The notes under the pieces: generated by a model
Told to the model about the DNA's origin: nothing
What the model saw: the letters and a program-made list of their open reading frames with translations, nothing else
Databases searched by the model: none
Program-made: the position numbers and the translations under genes
Assembly (NCBI RefSeq): GCF_030010415.1
Contig: NZ_JASCSA010000002.1
Direction: 5' to 3' (one strand)
Length of the DNA stretch: 64,000 bases
DNA from: Cobetia amphilecti
GTDB lineage: Bacteria; Pseudomonadota; Gammaproteobacteria; Pseudomonadales; Halomonadaceae
Shown: positions 7,401 to 16,900 of the stretch, one piece after another
How positions within the stretch are numbered: the stretch's first letter is position 1
How the letters are laid out: each line of letters starts with the position of its first letter

Positions 7401-8348
7401 ATGAAGATCGTGATCATCAGCGGCCGCTCCGGCTCCGGGAAATCCATCGCTCTCCAGGCGCTGGAAGACATTGGCTACTATGCCATCGACAATCTGCCCG
7501 GCATGCTGCTGGCGCCACTGGTCGATCAGCTCGAAAAGGACAGCCCGGCGCGCCGGCGCATCGCGGTCTCCATCGATGCCCGCAACCTGCCGGAAGCCTT
7601 GACCCGCTTCCCCGAATTGCTCGACAACGTCCGCCAGAGCGGCATGGACGTGCAGGTCGTCTACCTGACCACCGATTCGCGAGTGCTGCTGGAACGCTAC
7701 TCAGCGACCCGTCGTCGTCACCCTCTGACGCGCGACAATGACCACACCCTGGCCGAGGCCATCGAGATCGAGCAGAAGACGCTCGCTCCCATTCGCCAGA
7801 AGGCCGATCTGGTCATCGACTCGACCAACCTGAGCGTGCATGACCTGCGCTCGCGGATCACCGAGCAGGTCGCCCAGCACAGCTCCCGCCACCTGACGCT
7901 GACCTTTGAATCCTTCGGCTTCAAGCATGGCGTGCCGACCGACGCCGACATGGTGTTCGATGCCCGCTGCCTGCCCAACCCGTACTGGGACATCAATCTG
8001 CGCGGCGATACCGGTCGCGACGACAGCGTGGCCGAATTCCTGCAGCGCTACCCCACCGTCCAGGCGATGCATGACGATATCGCCGGTTGGCTGGAACGCT
8101 GGCTGCCCGCCTATCAGGACAGCAACCGCAGCTACCTGACGGTGTCCGTGGGCTGCACCGGCGGCCAGCATCGCAGCGTCTACCTGTGCGAGCAGCTGGC
8201 GAGCTACTTCGCCGAGCGCCTGCCTGAGGTGCGCCTGCGTCACCGCGAGCTGGGCATTCATACCGCGCTGAGCAACGCGGGTGAGGCAAGTGATCAGCAA
8301 GAGCATCAGCAAGAGCATCAGCAGGAGCATCGTGATGGCCTCTCGTGA
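7401..8348 (+). CDS. rapZ: RNase adapter protein / nucleotide-binding protein RapZ
   Basis: RNA-binding adapter that in enterobacteria delivers the GlmZ small RNA to RNase E and senses glucosamine-6-phosphate; also binds nucleotides. The 315 residues show a Walker A motif GRSGSGKS (8-15), a P-loop domain to about residue 155 and the conserved C-terminal domain with GCTGGQHRSVY. E. coli RapZ has 284 residues; the extra residues are a C-terminal tail containing three QQEH units encoded by a 12-bp tandem repeat. An AGAG/GGAG ribosome site precedes the ATG. The last 14 bp overlap npr, so the two are coupled. Confidence 0.95.
   Translation: MKIVIISGRSGSGKSIALQALEDIGYYAIDNLPGMLLAPLVDQLEKDSPARRRIAVSIDARNLPEALTRFPELLDNVRQSGMDVQVVYLTTDSRVLLERYSATRRRHPLTRDNDHTLAEAIEIEQKTLAPIRQKADLVIDSTNLSVHDLRSRITEQVAQHSSRHLTLTFESFGFKHGVPTDADMVFDARCLPNPYWDINLRGDTGRDDSVAEFLQRYPTVQAMHDDIAGWLERWLPAYQDSNRSYLTVSVGCTGGQHRSVYLCEQLASYFAERLPEVRLRHRELGIHTALSNAGEASDQQEHQQEHQQEHRDGLS
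8293..8328 (+). repeat. Three 12-bp tandem repeats at the rapZ/npr junction
   Basis: Units ATCAGCAAGAGC (8293-8304), ATCAGCAAGAGC (8305-8316) and ATCAGCAGGAGC (8317-8328). They encode the QQEH repeats of the RapZ tail. The single A-to-G change in the third unit creates AGGAG (8323-8327), 7 nt before the npr ATG, so the repeat also supplies the npr ribosome site. Confidence 0.85.
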
Positions 8349-8604
8349 GCTGACGCTGACCAACCGCCGCGGGCTGCACGCCCGCGCTGCCACCAAGCTG
8401 GTCAATTGCTGTGCGCCCTATTGCGCGACGGTGATGGTCAGCCATGGCGAGCGACGCGCCAATGCAGCCAATGTGATGGCACTGCTGATGCTGGCCGCCC
8501 CCTACGGCACCACGTTGCTGATCGATGTCGAGGGCGAACAGGCCGATGAGGCGATGCTGGCCATCGAGGCGCTGTTCGAAGCGCGTTTCGAGGAAGACGA
8601 ATAA
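8335..8604 (+). CDS. npr: Nitrogen-PTS phosphocarrier NPr
   Basis: HPr-like carrier that passes phosphate from PtsP (EI-Ntr) to PtsN. The ATG at 8335 is set by AGGAG at 8323-8327 and by alignment of MASRELTLTNRRGLHARA to the family start. The 89 residues include the phosphorylated H15 in RRGLHARAATKLV and the ANAANVMALLMLAAPYG helix that corresponds to the regulatory-serine region of HPr. It overlaps the rapZ end by 14 bp, as in many gammaproteobacteria. Confidence 0.95.
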   Translation: MASRELTLTNRRGLHARAATKLVNCCAPYCATVMVSHGERRANAANVMALLMLAAPYGTTLLIDVEGEQADEAMLAIEALFEARFEEDE

Positions 8605-8763
8605 CCGCCATTGACAGCGCTGTACATTTGCGCTGTGCGCTCAGCCTTCCTCCCTCAGCCAGCTCGCTTCTTGGTCAACGATCTTTTCGGCCCGCTCGCT
8701 TATCGGCCAGCCCCCTCCGGCGGCCCCCTGGCGACACCATTAACTGCTCATGCAGGATGCCTA

Positions 8764-8842
8764 GCGCCTGTTCCTGCACCGGTTCCTGCGCCTGTCCTTG
8801 CACCTACCCTTATACCTATCTCTGCACCTATCCTTGCGCCTG
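8764..8842 (+). repeat. Degenerate hexamer/12-mer repeat in the npr-mgtE gap
   Basis: About 80 bp of imperfect CCT-rich hexamers (variants of GCACCT, GTTCCT, ATCCTT) with a period of 6 to 12 bp. It lies in the 383-bp gap before mgtE. A plus-strand frame through it (8611-8991) would give a Pro/Ala-rich peptide with no family features. Otherwise the gap shows only TAGAAT (8945-8950), a possible mgtE -10 box without a good -35. Confidence 0.6.
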
Positions 8843-8987
8843 GCAGCCATGTAACGCTGCTTTTGCGCCAGTGGCGGGACGCGGATTGTCCTTTCGATAA
8901 GAAACACTGTTTTCTTTTGTCGACGCGCCCCCCTACGCCAATGGTAGAATCAGCGCTGTCCTTCATGTCGACAGGGGAAGCCGACAG

Positions 8988-10343
8988 ATGAGCAAGACGT
9001 CTCGTAAACTCAAGCCAAGACTTGATCGCCTGTCACAGGCGCTGGAAAGCGGCGAGCTGGAACAGGCAAGACGCATGCTCAATCGCGGCCTCGCGCCGGT
9101 GGACGTGGCCCACCTGCTGGAATCCTCGCCCCCCAAGGAGCGTAATCTGCTCTGGGAGCTGGTCGATGCCGAGCTGCAGGGCGATGTCCTTCAATACCTT
9201 GGCGAAGACATCCAGACCGACTTCCTCAAGGACATGGACGCCGTCGACGTTCTCGCCGCCACCGAGAACCTGGAACCGGATGATGTCGCCGACATTCTGC
9301 AGCGCCTGCCGAATGCGGTGATTCTCGAAGTGCTCGACTCCATGGAGGCGCAGGAGCGCCTGCGCGTAGAAACGGTACTGTCCTTCCCGGAGGACACCGC
9401 CGGCGGCCTGATGAACACGGACACCATCACCATTCGTCCGGACATCACCCTGGATGTGGTGCTGCGCTACATTCGCCGCCACGAGCGCCTGCCCGACTCC
9501 ACCGATACCCTGCTGGTCGTCTCACGCCGTGATGAATTCATCGGTGCCCTGCCCATCAATCGCCTGCTGGTCTCGGACCCCGGCGTCACGGTGCGCGAAG
9601 TGATGGACACCGACAGCGTGGTGATTCCGGCCCTGATGCCGGAAACCGAAGTCGCCTCACTGTTCGAGAAGCACGACCTGATCTCGGCGCCCGTGGTCGG
9701 CGGCGATGGCAACCTGCTGGGTCGTATCACCATCGATGACGTGGTCGACGTCATCCGTGGCGACGCCGAGCACCAGGTGATGTCGATGGCGGGGATGGAT
9801 GAGGACGAAGACACCTTCTCTCCGGTGATGCGAACCTCGTGGCGCCGCGCCGTCTGGCTCGGCATCAACCTGCTGACCGCCTTCATGGCCTCCGCCGTGA
9901 TCGGCATGTTCGAAGGCACCATCCAGAAGATCACCGCGCTGGCCGTGCTGATGCCCATCGTCGCCAGCATGGGCGGCATCGCGGGCTCGCAGGCACTCAC
10001 CGTCCTGATTCGTGGTATCGCGCTGGGGCACGTCAAGAGCGGCAATGTCCGCTGGCTACTCAAGCGCGAGGTCATCGTCGCGGGGCTCAACGGCCTGTTA
10101 TGGGCCGTGGTGGTGGCAGGCATCGCCATCGTGTGGTTCGGGGATGTCCAGCTGGGGGCCATCATCGGCGCCGCGATCATGATCAACCTGTTGATCGCCG
10201 CCGTGACGGGCACGCTGCTGCCGGTACTGCTCAAGAAGCTCAATATCGACCCTGCCCTCTCCGGCAGCGTGATATTGACCACCGTGACCGACGTGATCGG
10301 CTTCATGGCCTTCCTCGGGCTGGCGACCTGGCTCTACCTGTAA
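8988..10343 (+). CDS. mgtE: Magnesium channel/transporter MgtE
   Basis: Mg2+-gated channel of the inner membrane. The 451 residues show the cytoplasmic MgtE N-domain (about 25-130, including LSFPEDTAGGLMNTD at its end), a CBS pair (about 135-255) that closes the pore at high internal magnesium, and a C-terminal domain of five membrane helices (about 287-451) with the family motif PIVASMGGIAGSQ. An AGGGGAAG ribosome site precedes the ATG. No magnesium riboswitch was recognised upstream. It converges with pmbA. Confidence 0.95.
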   Translation: MSKTSRKLKPRLDRLSQALESGELEQARRMLNRGLAPVDVAHLLESSPPKERNLLWELVDAELQGDVLQYLGEDIQTDFLKDMDAVDVLAATENLEPDDVADILQRLPNAVILEVLDSMEAQERLRVETVLSFPEDTAGGLMNTDTITIRPDITLDVVLRYIRRHERLPDSTDTLLVVSRRDEFIGALPINRLLVSDPGVTVREVMDTDSVVIPALMPETEVASLFEKHDLISAPVVGGDGNLLGRITIDDVVDVIRGDAEHQVMSMAGMDEDEDTFSPVMRTSWRRAVWLGINLLTAFMASAVIGMFEGTIQKITALAVLMPIVASMGGIAGSQALTVLIRGIALGHVKSGNVRWLLKREVIVAGLNGLLWAVVVAGIAIVWFGDVQLGAIIGAAIMINLLIAAVTGTLLPVLLKKLNIDPALSGSVILTTVTDVIGFMAFLGLATWLYL

Positions 10344-10373
10344 TACGCCCGACGGATTCCAGTGACTGCTCCA

Positions 10374-10415
10374 GAAACAACACGGCCGCTCCCTCGGGAG
10401 CGGCCGTGTTGTTTC
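10374..10415. terminator. Bidirectional terminator between mgtE and pmbA
   Basis: Perfect 20-bp inverted repeat: left arm 10374-10393 (GAAACAACACGGCCGCTCCC), right arm 10396-10415, with only 2 bp between them. It lies between convergent genes and can serve both strands. Confidence 0.85.
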
Positions 10416-10448
10416 TCGCCTGTCGCGCGATCAGAGAAGCCTCAGCGA

Positions 10449-11819
10449 TCAGCCTTCCAGCGCTTCGTCTTCGCCTTCGGACATGCCCGCGACGGTCATG
10501 CCATCGATCAGCCAGCTACCGCTGTGGATGCTGCCACGCGTATCGACATCATCGCCGACCGCCAGCAGATTGGCCGCCATGTCGCGCAGATTGCCGGCAA
10601 TGGTGAACTCCTCGACCGCATGCTGGATCTCGCCGTTCTCGACCCAGAAACCGGAGGCGCCGCGTGAGTAGTCACCGGTGACGCCGTTGACGCCCTGGCC
10701 CATCAGCTCGGTCACCAGCACGCCGGTGCCCATCTGCTTGAGCATCTCATCGAGCGAGGTCAGCGGCGCGGTGATGCGCACGTTGCGCGCGCCGCCGGCG
10801 TTGCCGGTGGTCTGCATGTTCAGGCGACGGGCGCTGTAGGCGCTCAGCATGTAGCTCTGCACCTTGCCGTCGGCAAAGTAGACATTGTCACGCGTCGCGA
10901 CGCCATCGTTGTCGAAGGCGGCGCTGGACATGCCACCGACTTCCCGCGGCTTCTCGCCCAGCGTGAACCAGTCGGGGAACAACTGCTGCCCCAGGCTATC
11001 GCACAGGAAGCTGGACTCACGGTACAGCGAGCCGCCGGCGATGGCAGACAGGTAGTGGCCGACCAGCCCGGCCGACATCTGCGGGTCGAACAGCACCGGC
11101 ATGCGACCCGTCGCCACCTTGCGCGCATTCAGACGCGCCAGCGTACGGCGCGCGGCTTCACGCCCCACCGACTCGGGGGAGCGCAGGTCCGCCGGATTGC
11201 GCACGCTGGTGTAGTCATAGTCACGCTGCATGCCCTGTGCATCCTTGGCGATCAGCATGCATGACATCGAGTGGCGGCTGCCGCACTGGCTGGCCAGGAA
11301 CCCATGGCTGTTGCCATAGACCTGCACGCCTTCACCACTGGAGAAGCTGGCGCCTTCGGACTGCGCGATGCCTTCCACTTCCAGCCCGGCACGCTCACAG
11401 GCCAGTGCCAGGTCAGTCGCTTCATCGACGCTGATCGCCCAGGGGTGATGCGCCTTGAGGTCAGGGAAGTCGGTGGCCATCAGCTCGGCCGGCGCCAGAC
11501 CGGCAAAGCTGTCTTCGCCGGTATAGTGCGCGATGGAGACCGCCTTCTCGACCGCGGCACGAATCGAGTCGCTGCCGGCGTCGGAAGATGTCGCGCTGCC
11601 CTTGCGATTGCCGAGATAGACGGTCACGCCGATGCCCTGGTCACGCGACAGCTCGACCGTCTCGACTTCGCCGTCACGCACCGAGATGCTGACGCCCTGA
11701 TCGACGCTGGCACCGACCTCACAGGCGTCGGCACCCAGGCTGCGGGCAAGCTCGAGAGCTTCGCTGACGCGACGCTCGAGCAGTTGTTGCTGAGCAACGG
11801 CATCAAAGGCCTGGCTCAT
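10449..11819 (-). CDS. pmbA: TldE/PmbA metalloprotease-complex subunit
   Basis: Partner of TldD in the heterodimeric TldD/TldE zinc protease that degrades unfolded peptides and processes microcin B17 and CcdA. The ATG at 11819 follows AAGGAGA at good spacing; upstream codons in frame are not protein-like. The 456-residue product starts MSQAFDAVAQQQ and carries the U62 family core with SLYRESSFLCDSLGQQLFP and NTGNAGG-like glycine segments; like other TldE proteins it lacks the HExxxH zinc motif. It diverges from darP, and tldD lies about 2 kb upstream on the same strand. Confidence 0.95.
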   Translation of the reverse strand: MSQAFDAVAQQQLLERRVSEALELARSLGADACEVGASVDQGVSISVRDGEVETVELSRDQGIGVTVYLGNRKGSATSSDAGSDSIRAAVEKAVSIAHYTGEDSFAGLAPAELMATDFPDLKAHHPWAISVDEATDLALACERAGLEVEGIAQSEGASFSSGEGVQVYGNSHGFLASQCGSRHSMSCMLIAKDAQGMQRDYDYTSVRNPADLRSPESVGREAARRTLARLNARKVATGRMPVLFDPQMSAGLVGHYLSAIAGGSLYRESSFLCDSLGQQLFPDWFTLGEKPREVGGMSSAAFDNDGVATRDNVYFADGKVQSYMLSAYSARRLNMQTTGNAGGARNVRITAPLTSLDEMLKQMGTGVLVTELMGQGVNGVTGDYSRGASGFWVENGEIQHAVEEFTIAGNLRDMAANLLAVGDDVDTRGSIHSGSWLIDGMTVAGMSEGEDEALEG

Positions 11820-11849
11820 GTTGTTCTCCTTCTGAGGAGACGGGGGCCC

Positions 11850-11866
11850 GGCAGTGCTATACTGCC
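11850..11866 (+). promoter_or_regulatory. Possible darP promoter with palindrome
   Basis: TGCTATACT (11855-11863) is an extended -10 element centred in an inverted repeat GGCAGT-N5-ACTGCC (11850-11866). No -35 box is evident. It lies in the short divergent gap between pmbA and darP. Confidence 0.4.
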
Positions 11867-11895
11867 GCAAATTTCCCCGACTCATTGGAATTGGC

Positions 11896-12399
11896 ATGCG
11901 TAAAGAAAGACCCGAGGAGCTCGTCGAGCGCCCCAGCAAGTCCCAGTTGAAGCGCGAGATGATCGAGCTGCAGGCGCTGGGCAAGAAGATCATCGATCTG
12001 CCGGAAGGCCAGCGCGCCAAGTTCCCGCTCTCTGACGACATGCTGGCCGCCATCGAGGAGACCCATCGCATTCGTAGTCACGAAGGCCTGCGTCGCCACA
12101 TGCAGTACGTCGGCAAGCTGATGCGCAAGGAAGACCTGGACGCCGTGCGTGCCGTCTTCGAAGCCATGGAGCAGCAGAACGTGCGTCGCGATGCTTCCTT
12201 CCAGCGTCTCGAACGCTGGCGCGATCGCCTGCTGGACGACGATGAAGCCTTCGTGATCTTCGTCGAGGATTATCCTCACGTGGACCGTCAGGCCCTGCGT
12301 CAGCTGATCCGCAATGCGCGTGCCGAACGTGACGCCGGCAAACAGCCCAACAGTGCCAAGAAGCTCTTCAAGCTGCTGCGGGCCGAACTCGACCTCTGA
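11896..12399 (+). CDS. darP: Ribosome biogenesis factor DarP (YjgA)
   Basis: Associates with late 50S precursors and helps peptidyl-transferase-centre maturation. The ATG at 11896 was chosen because MRKERPEEL leads into the conserved SKSQLKREMIELQALGKKI segment; an upstream start would run through the promoter-like region. The 167 residues are mostly charged helices, as in the DUF615 family, and length matches (about 180). E. coli has the same divergent yjgA-pmbA arrangement. Confidence 0.92.
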   Translation: MRKERPEELVERPSKSQLKREMIELQALGKKIIDLPEGQRAKFPLSDDMLAAIEETHRIRSHEGLRRHMQYVGKLMRKEDLDAVRAVFEAMEQQNVRRDASFQRLERWRDRLLDDDEAFVIFVEDYPHVDRQALRQLIRNARAERDAGKQPNSAKKLFKLLRAELDL

Positions 12400-12469
12400 C
12401 ACGGGTCCTGCCGCTCTAGCACTGCTCTGACGTACTGCTTCTGACGTGCTGATCCTCAAGCGCTTCCTC

Positions 12470-12500
12470 GACACCGCCATGGCCCTGCCACGGCGGTGTC
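12470..12500. terminator. Hairpin between convergent darP and tldD
   Basis: GACACCGCCATGG pairs with CCACGGCGGTGTC with one mismatch around a 5-nt loop. There is no T run, so it is a likely but not certain terminator for either gene. Confidence 0.5.
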
Positions 12501-12535
12501 GTCGTATTCATCGCTTCATTGTGAACGCGACCCGC

Positions 12536-13996
12536 TCAGGATTGCGTGCCGCCGACCGTCAGCTCATCGAGCTTCAGCGTCGGCTGACCGACGCCGACGG
12601 GCACGGACTGGCCGTCCTTGCCACACACGCCGACACCGGTATCCAGCTCCAGGTCGTTGCCGATCATCGAGACGCGGCCCATGGCTTCCGGCCCGTTGCC
12701 AATCAGGGTGGCGCCCTTGACCGGCGTGGTCACCTTGCCGTCTTCGATCAGATAGGCTTCGCTGGCGGAGAACACGAAGCGCCCGGAGGTGATGTCGACC
12801 TGACCACCGCCGAAGCTGACCGCGTATATGCCACGCTTGACGCTCTTGATGATCTCCTGCGGATCGCGATCGCCACCCAGCATGTAGGTATTGGTCATGC
12901 GCGGCATCGGCAGGTGCGCGAAGGACTCACGACGCGCATTGCCCGTCGGCGCCATGCCCATCAGGCGGGCATTGAGCTTGTCCTGCATGTAGCCGGTGAG
13001 GATGCCGTCCTCGATCAGCGGCGTGTACTGCCCCGGGGTGCCTTCGTCATCGACGGACAGCGAGCCACGGCGATCGGCCAGGGTCGCATCATCGACCACG
13101 GTGACGCCGCGTGCCGCGACCTGCTCACCCATGCGGCCCGAGAAGGCAGAGCTGCCCTTGCGGTTGAAGTCACCTTCCAGACCATGACCGACCGCCTCGT
13201 GCAACAGCACGCCCGGCCAGCCATTGCCCAGCACCACCGGCATCTGACCGGCCGGTGCATCGATGGCCTCGAGATTGACCAGCGCCTGACGCACGGCTTC
13301 ACGCGCGTAACGCTCGGCGACATTCTCATCGCGCAGACGGGTCAGCGGGAAACGACCACCGCCACCGGCACTGCCACGCTCACGACGGCCATTGCGCACC
13401 GCGATCACGCTGATGTTGAAACGCACCAGCGGGCGCAGGTCCGCGGCGAGGGTGCCGTCACTGGCACGCACCATCACCACCTCGTAAAGCGCCGACAGCG
13501 AGGCCGACACCTGACTGATGGACGGGTCGAGGCTACGCGCGATGCGGTCCGCTTCCTTGAGCATCGCGACCTTGTCCTCGGCGCTCAGGCCATTCAACGG
13601 GTCGATGCCCGCATAGAAGGACGGCGCCTCGGTGATGATCGAGCTTGCGACCGAGCCGCTGCTGCCGCTGCGCGAGATACCCGCTGCAGTACGGCCAGTG
13701 TCGGCAAGCGCGGCGGCATCGATCTGATTGGAGTACGCGAAGCCGGTCTTTTCCCCCGCCAGTGAGCGTACGCCCACGCCGCCATCGATGTTGTAGCTGG
13801 CGTCCTTGACGACGCCGTCTTCCAGCACCCAGCTCTCCTGCCAGATACGCTGGAAGTAGAGGTCGGCATAGTCGGTGCCCGGGCCCATGGCATGTGCCAG
13901 GCCAGCATCCAGATCATCCAGGCTGAGCCCACCCGGGGTCAGCAACAGGGCCGCGGCATCGTCGAGCACGCGCCCGGAACTCGCATTTTGCGTCAT
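12536..13996 (-). CDS. tldD: TldD metalloprotease
   Basis: Catalytic zinc subunit of TldD/TldE. The 486 residues show the zinc motif HEAVGH at 266-271 and the C-terminal GVGVCGKDG segment that provides the third (cysteine) ligand in the family. Length matches E. coli TldD (481). Its ATG overlaps the yhdP stop by 4 bp (ATGA), so it is translationally coupled to yhdP, within the rng-yhdP-tldD run also found in E. coli. Confidence 0.97.
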   Translation of the reverse strand: MTQNASSGRVLDDAAALLLTPGGLSLDDLDAGLAHAMGPGTDYADLYFQRIWQESWVLEDGVVKDASYNIDGGVGVRSLAGEKTGFAYSNQIDAAALADTGRTAAGISRSGSSGSVASSIITEAPSFYAGIDPLNGLSAEDKVAMLKEADRIARSLDPSISQVSASLSALYEVVMVRASDGTLAADLRPLVRFNISVIAVRNGRRERGSAGGGGRFPLTRLRDENVAERYAREAVRQALVNLEAIDAPAGQMPVVLGNGWPGVLLHEAVGHGLEGDFNRKGSSAFSGRMGEQVAARGVTVVDDATLADRRGSLSVDDEGTPGQYTPLIEDGILTGYMQDKLNARLMGMAPTGNARRESFAHLPMPRMTNTYMLGGDRDPQEIIKSVKRGIYAVSFGGGQVDITSGRFVFSASEAYLIEDGKVTTPVKGATLIGNGPEAMGRVSMIGNDLELDTGVGVCGKDGQSVPVGVGQPTLKLDELTVGGTQS

Positions 13997-16900
13997 TCGG
14001 CACTTTCCAGAGTAATGTTCGGGTCGCCCCAGGGGCCTGATACCCGATAGTGAATTTGCGTCACCTTGTCGATGAAGCGGCCGAAGATCTTGTCGGCCAC
14101 GAACAGCGCCCCGCCCACGGCGGGTGCGCCTGCCAGCACGGCGGCCAGCGGGAGGTTCTGGCTGACCGGCACCGTGATGGCCATGCGTTGATCAAGGGTA
14201 CCGCGAAGCAGATCGACCTGCCCGTTGAGTGTCACGGTGGTGGACGGCGCCTCGATACGCAAGGGGCCATCGCTTTCCAGCCGCCCATCGAAGAGCGTCG
14301 CTGCGCCACGTACCTTGTCGAAGGCCGTCCCCTTGTCGGTGACATCAGAGAAGTCCAGCGACAGCCGGCGCAGCAGGTTATCCACATTGACCAGCCCCAG
14401 CAGGCGGGCGGAGGTCGAGCCCAGATTCAGGAAGCGTCCGTCATCCAGCTTGATCTCGACGCGACCATTGGAGCGCGACAGAGCAAAGTCCTGCGGCGCA
14501 CCGGGCCAGGCCAGCTTGACCTCGGCCCGGGCGCGGTCCGCCTCGATGCCGCGCGGCTGGGAGAGACGCTCGAGCAACCCGCCCAGGTCACTGCCATCGG
14601 CGGACAGGCGAGCGCGCGTCAGACTGTTGGCGCCGGCATCTTCCCAGGTGATGTTGCCCACCGCGGTGATCTTGCCCAGCGTGATGGAGAGCGGCAACAC
14701 CACCAGCTGCTGGCTGTCGGCGGTCCAGTCGGCACTGATCGGTCCCAGCTGCTGATCGCGCCAGATGAGGTGTGCCAGGCGCAGACTGCCCGCGGGCAGG
14801 TCGGCAAGCTCGGCGGGATACGGCGTCGGCTCGATGCCGACATCGATAGCCTCGGTAAAGTTGCTTGGTGCACTGGCAGTCTGCGCCTCCTGCTCGGCAT
14901 CCGCGGGCCACAGGGCATCGAGATTCAGGGTATCCAGGTCCAGAATCAGCGGTCGCGCGGCGCCTGACTGCCACACCAGCTCGCCACTGGCGAGCTGACC
15001 ATCCAGCGTCGCGGCCAGCCCCAGCCCTTGCTGCTGCGAGCTCTGGCGCGGCGCGGCCTCCAGCGTCATCGGCCCCGTACACCGGGACTGGATCATCAGG
15101 CAATCGGTGGCAACGCGCAGGCGTGACAAGGCACGCAGGGGGTCGCTCTGCTCAGCGTCGCTGCCCTCACTACTCGCGCTGCCCTCTCCACTCACGCCAC
15201 TTTCACCGGAGAGCGCTCCCGCCCACGGCTTCCAGAGCTCGGGGGCGAGGGTCGGCGTGCGCCAGGCGATGTCCCAGCCCGTCTGGGCGGGCCACTGCGG
15301 GTCACTCGGCCAACGCTCCAGCCACAGCTGTCCCGTCATCGGCACCGTGCTGCCATCGTCACGCGTATTGCCGCCTTTCCAGCGTGCACGGGCGCGATTG
15401 TCGAGGCGAACATCGCCGCCACCCTCCGCGAGCCCGATATCCACCGCCAGTGGTGCCGCCTCCTCTCGCGTCTTGCCAAAGGGTGCCGGCAGATTGATGG
15501 CGACTCCCTTGAGGTCACTCGAGAGCGCCAGACTGGCGCCGTCATCCGGCAGCATCAGGCGCGCCTGGTAGTTGAACTCGCCGCCCAGCGCGCGCGGGGT
15601 CTCGCCGTCCTGCAAGGCGGCCCGGGTGTTCTCGGCGGCATCGCCGATCAGGTGCTCGGGCGCGCCCAGCCAGCTCAGCACCGGTGCCAATGGCGCCTTG
15701 CCATCGAAGGTGATCGCGCCCTTGCTGCTTGAATCTGCCTGTCCGATGTTGAGCGCCGCCTTGACCGCACCGCCGAACAACTTGCCGGAGAGGTTGCCGG
15801 TCAACTGTTCACGGCGTCCCTCGGGGCGGGATGGGGCATGCACGAACTCGAGCGGCCCGCGAATATCGTCAACCTCGATGCCCGGCCCCGGGAAGGCCAG
15901 CGTCGCTGCCTGGCGATCGCCGACCTTGCCCGCCGCCGTGATGCGCGTCTGCTCGGCGTCCTCCAGCGGCACGCGGATATCCATCGTCGCATCCACCGAG
16001 CCCTTGCCCTGCCATTCGGCGATCAGCGCAGCGGTATCTTCCAGCGGCGCATGCGAGAGCAGATCGAACAGCGCCTCGACGCTGCCGGTCACGTCACCCT
16101 GAATCTTCAAGGTGTTGTCCTGCATGTCGACGTCGGCCTGACGCACCGCCAGGGGCGCTGCACTGCCCAGCGCCGTGGCCGGCTGAGAGCGCGCCGCCGC
16201 GACCGTGGCACTCAGCGTATTGTCGTGCAGCGCGAGGTTGCCCTTCACGCCCTCCAGCGCAGGCCAGCCCTCGGCATAACCGAGTCGCCCATCCTCGATG
16301 GCCAGCTCAAGGTCCATCGAATCACCGGGGCCATAGCCATTTTCGCCATTGTCGTCATCCCACACCTGGGTGAGATGCAGGCTGCCCTCGGGGACCTGCC
16401 CCGCGACATCGCGCGTCAACCACTCGCTCAGCGCCGGGTCCAGCACCTTCATCGGCAACCAGGAGGCCAGCGGAATGCTGCGGGCGTTCACGTCGCGCAT
16501 CTCGAGATCCAGCTGGAAGCGATCATGGTCCTGTGCGGGAATCTGCAGGCCGAAGCCACCCGTCACATCGGCGCCAGCGCGCTGGATATGCAGGTCATGC
16601 CCCGAGACGCTGCTGCCACTGTCATCGACCTTGACCTCGACCACTCCGTCGGCAGCTTCGAGCTGCCAGCCGTCGCCGAAGACCTCGGGGAAGTGGAAGC
16701 GCATGCCCGGGTCGCCACGAAACGCGATCCGGCTCGCGATGCCGCCGTCATCAAGGCTCTGCGCGGTGACCCAGGCCGCCAGGGGACCGAGCCCCGGAGC
16801 GCCCTGCCAGGGTTCCACCTCGGCGCCGGTGAGGCCCAGCGCCAGCTTCATGGTCAGCGGGGCATCGAGGCCGATCCCGGCCAGCGACAGGGAGAGGCCG

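Noticed and set aside
8293..8328. Possible CRISPR or phage repeat at rapZ/npr
   Set aside because: Units are adjacent without spacers and only 12 bp long; no cas genes are present in the window.
8843..8987. Magnesium-sensing riboswitch before mgtE
   Set aside because: No M-box-like stems or terminator/anti-terminator pair could be traced by eye, and M-boxes are mainly found in other phyla.
8611..8991. 126-codon Pro/Ala-rich frame upstream of mgtE
   Set aside because: It starts at TTG without a ribosome site, runs through a degenerate repeat and ends inside the mgtE start. It looks like repeat translation, not a gene.
12446..13765. 439-codon open frame opposite tldD
   Set aside because: It mirrors tldD exactly, has no ribosome site or family features, and long antisense frames are expected in GC-rich genes with strong third-position bias. 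The same holds for frames opposite gatA (24190-25707), gatB (25704-27059) and ychF (56845-58392).
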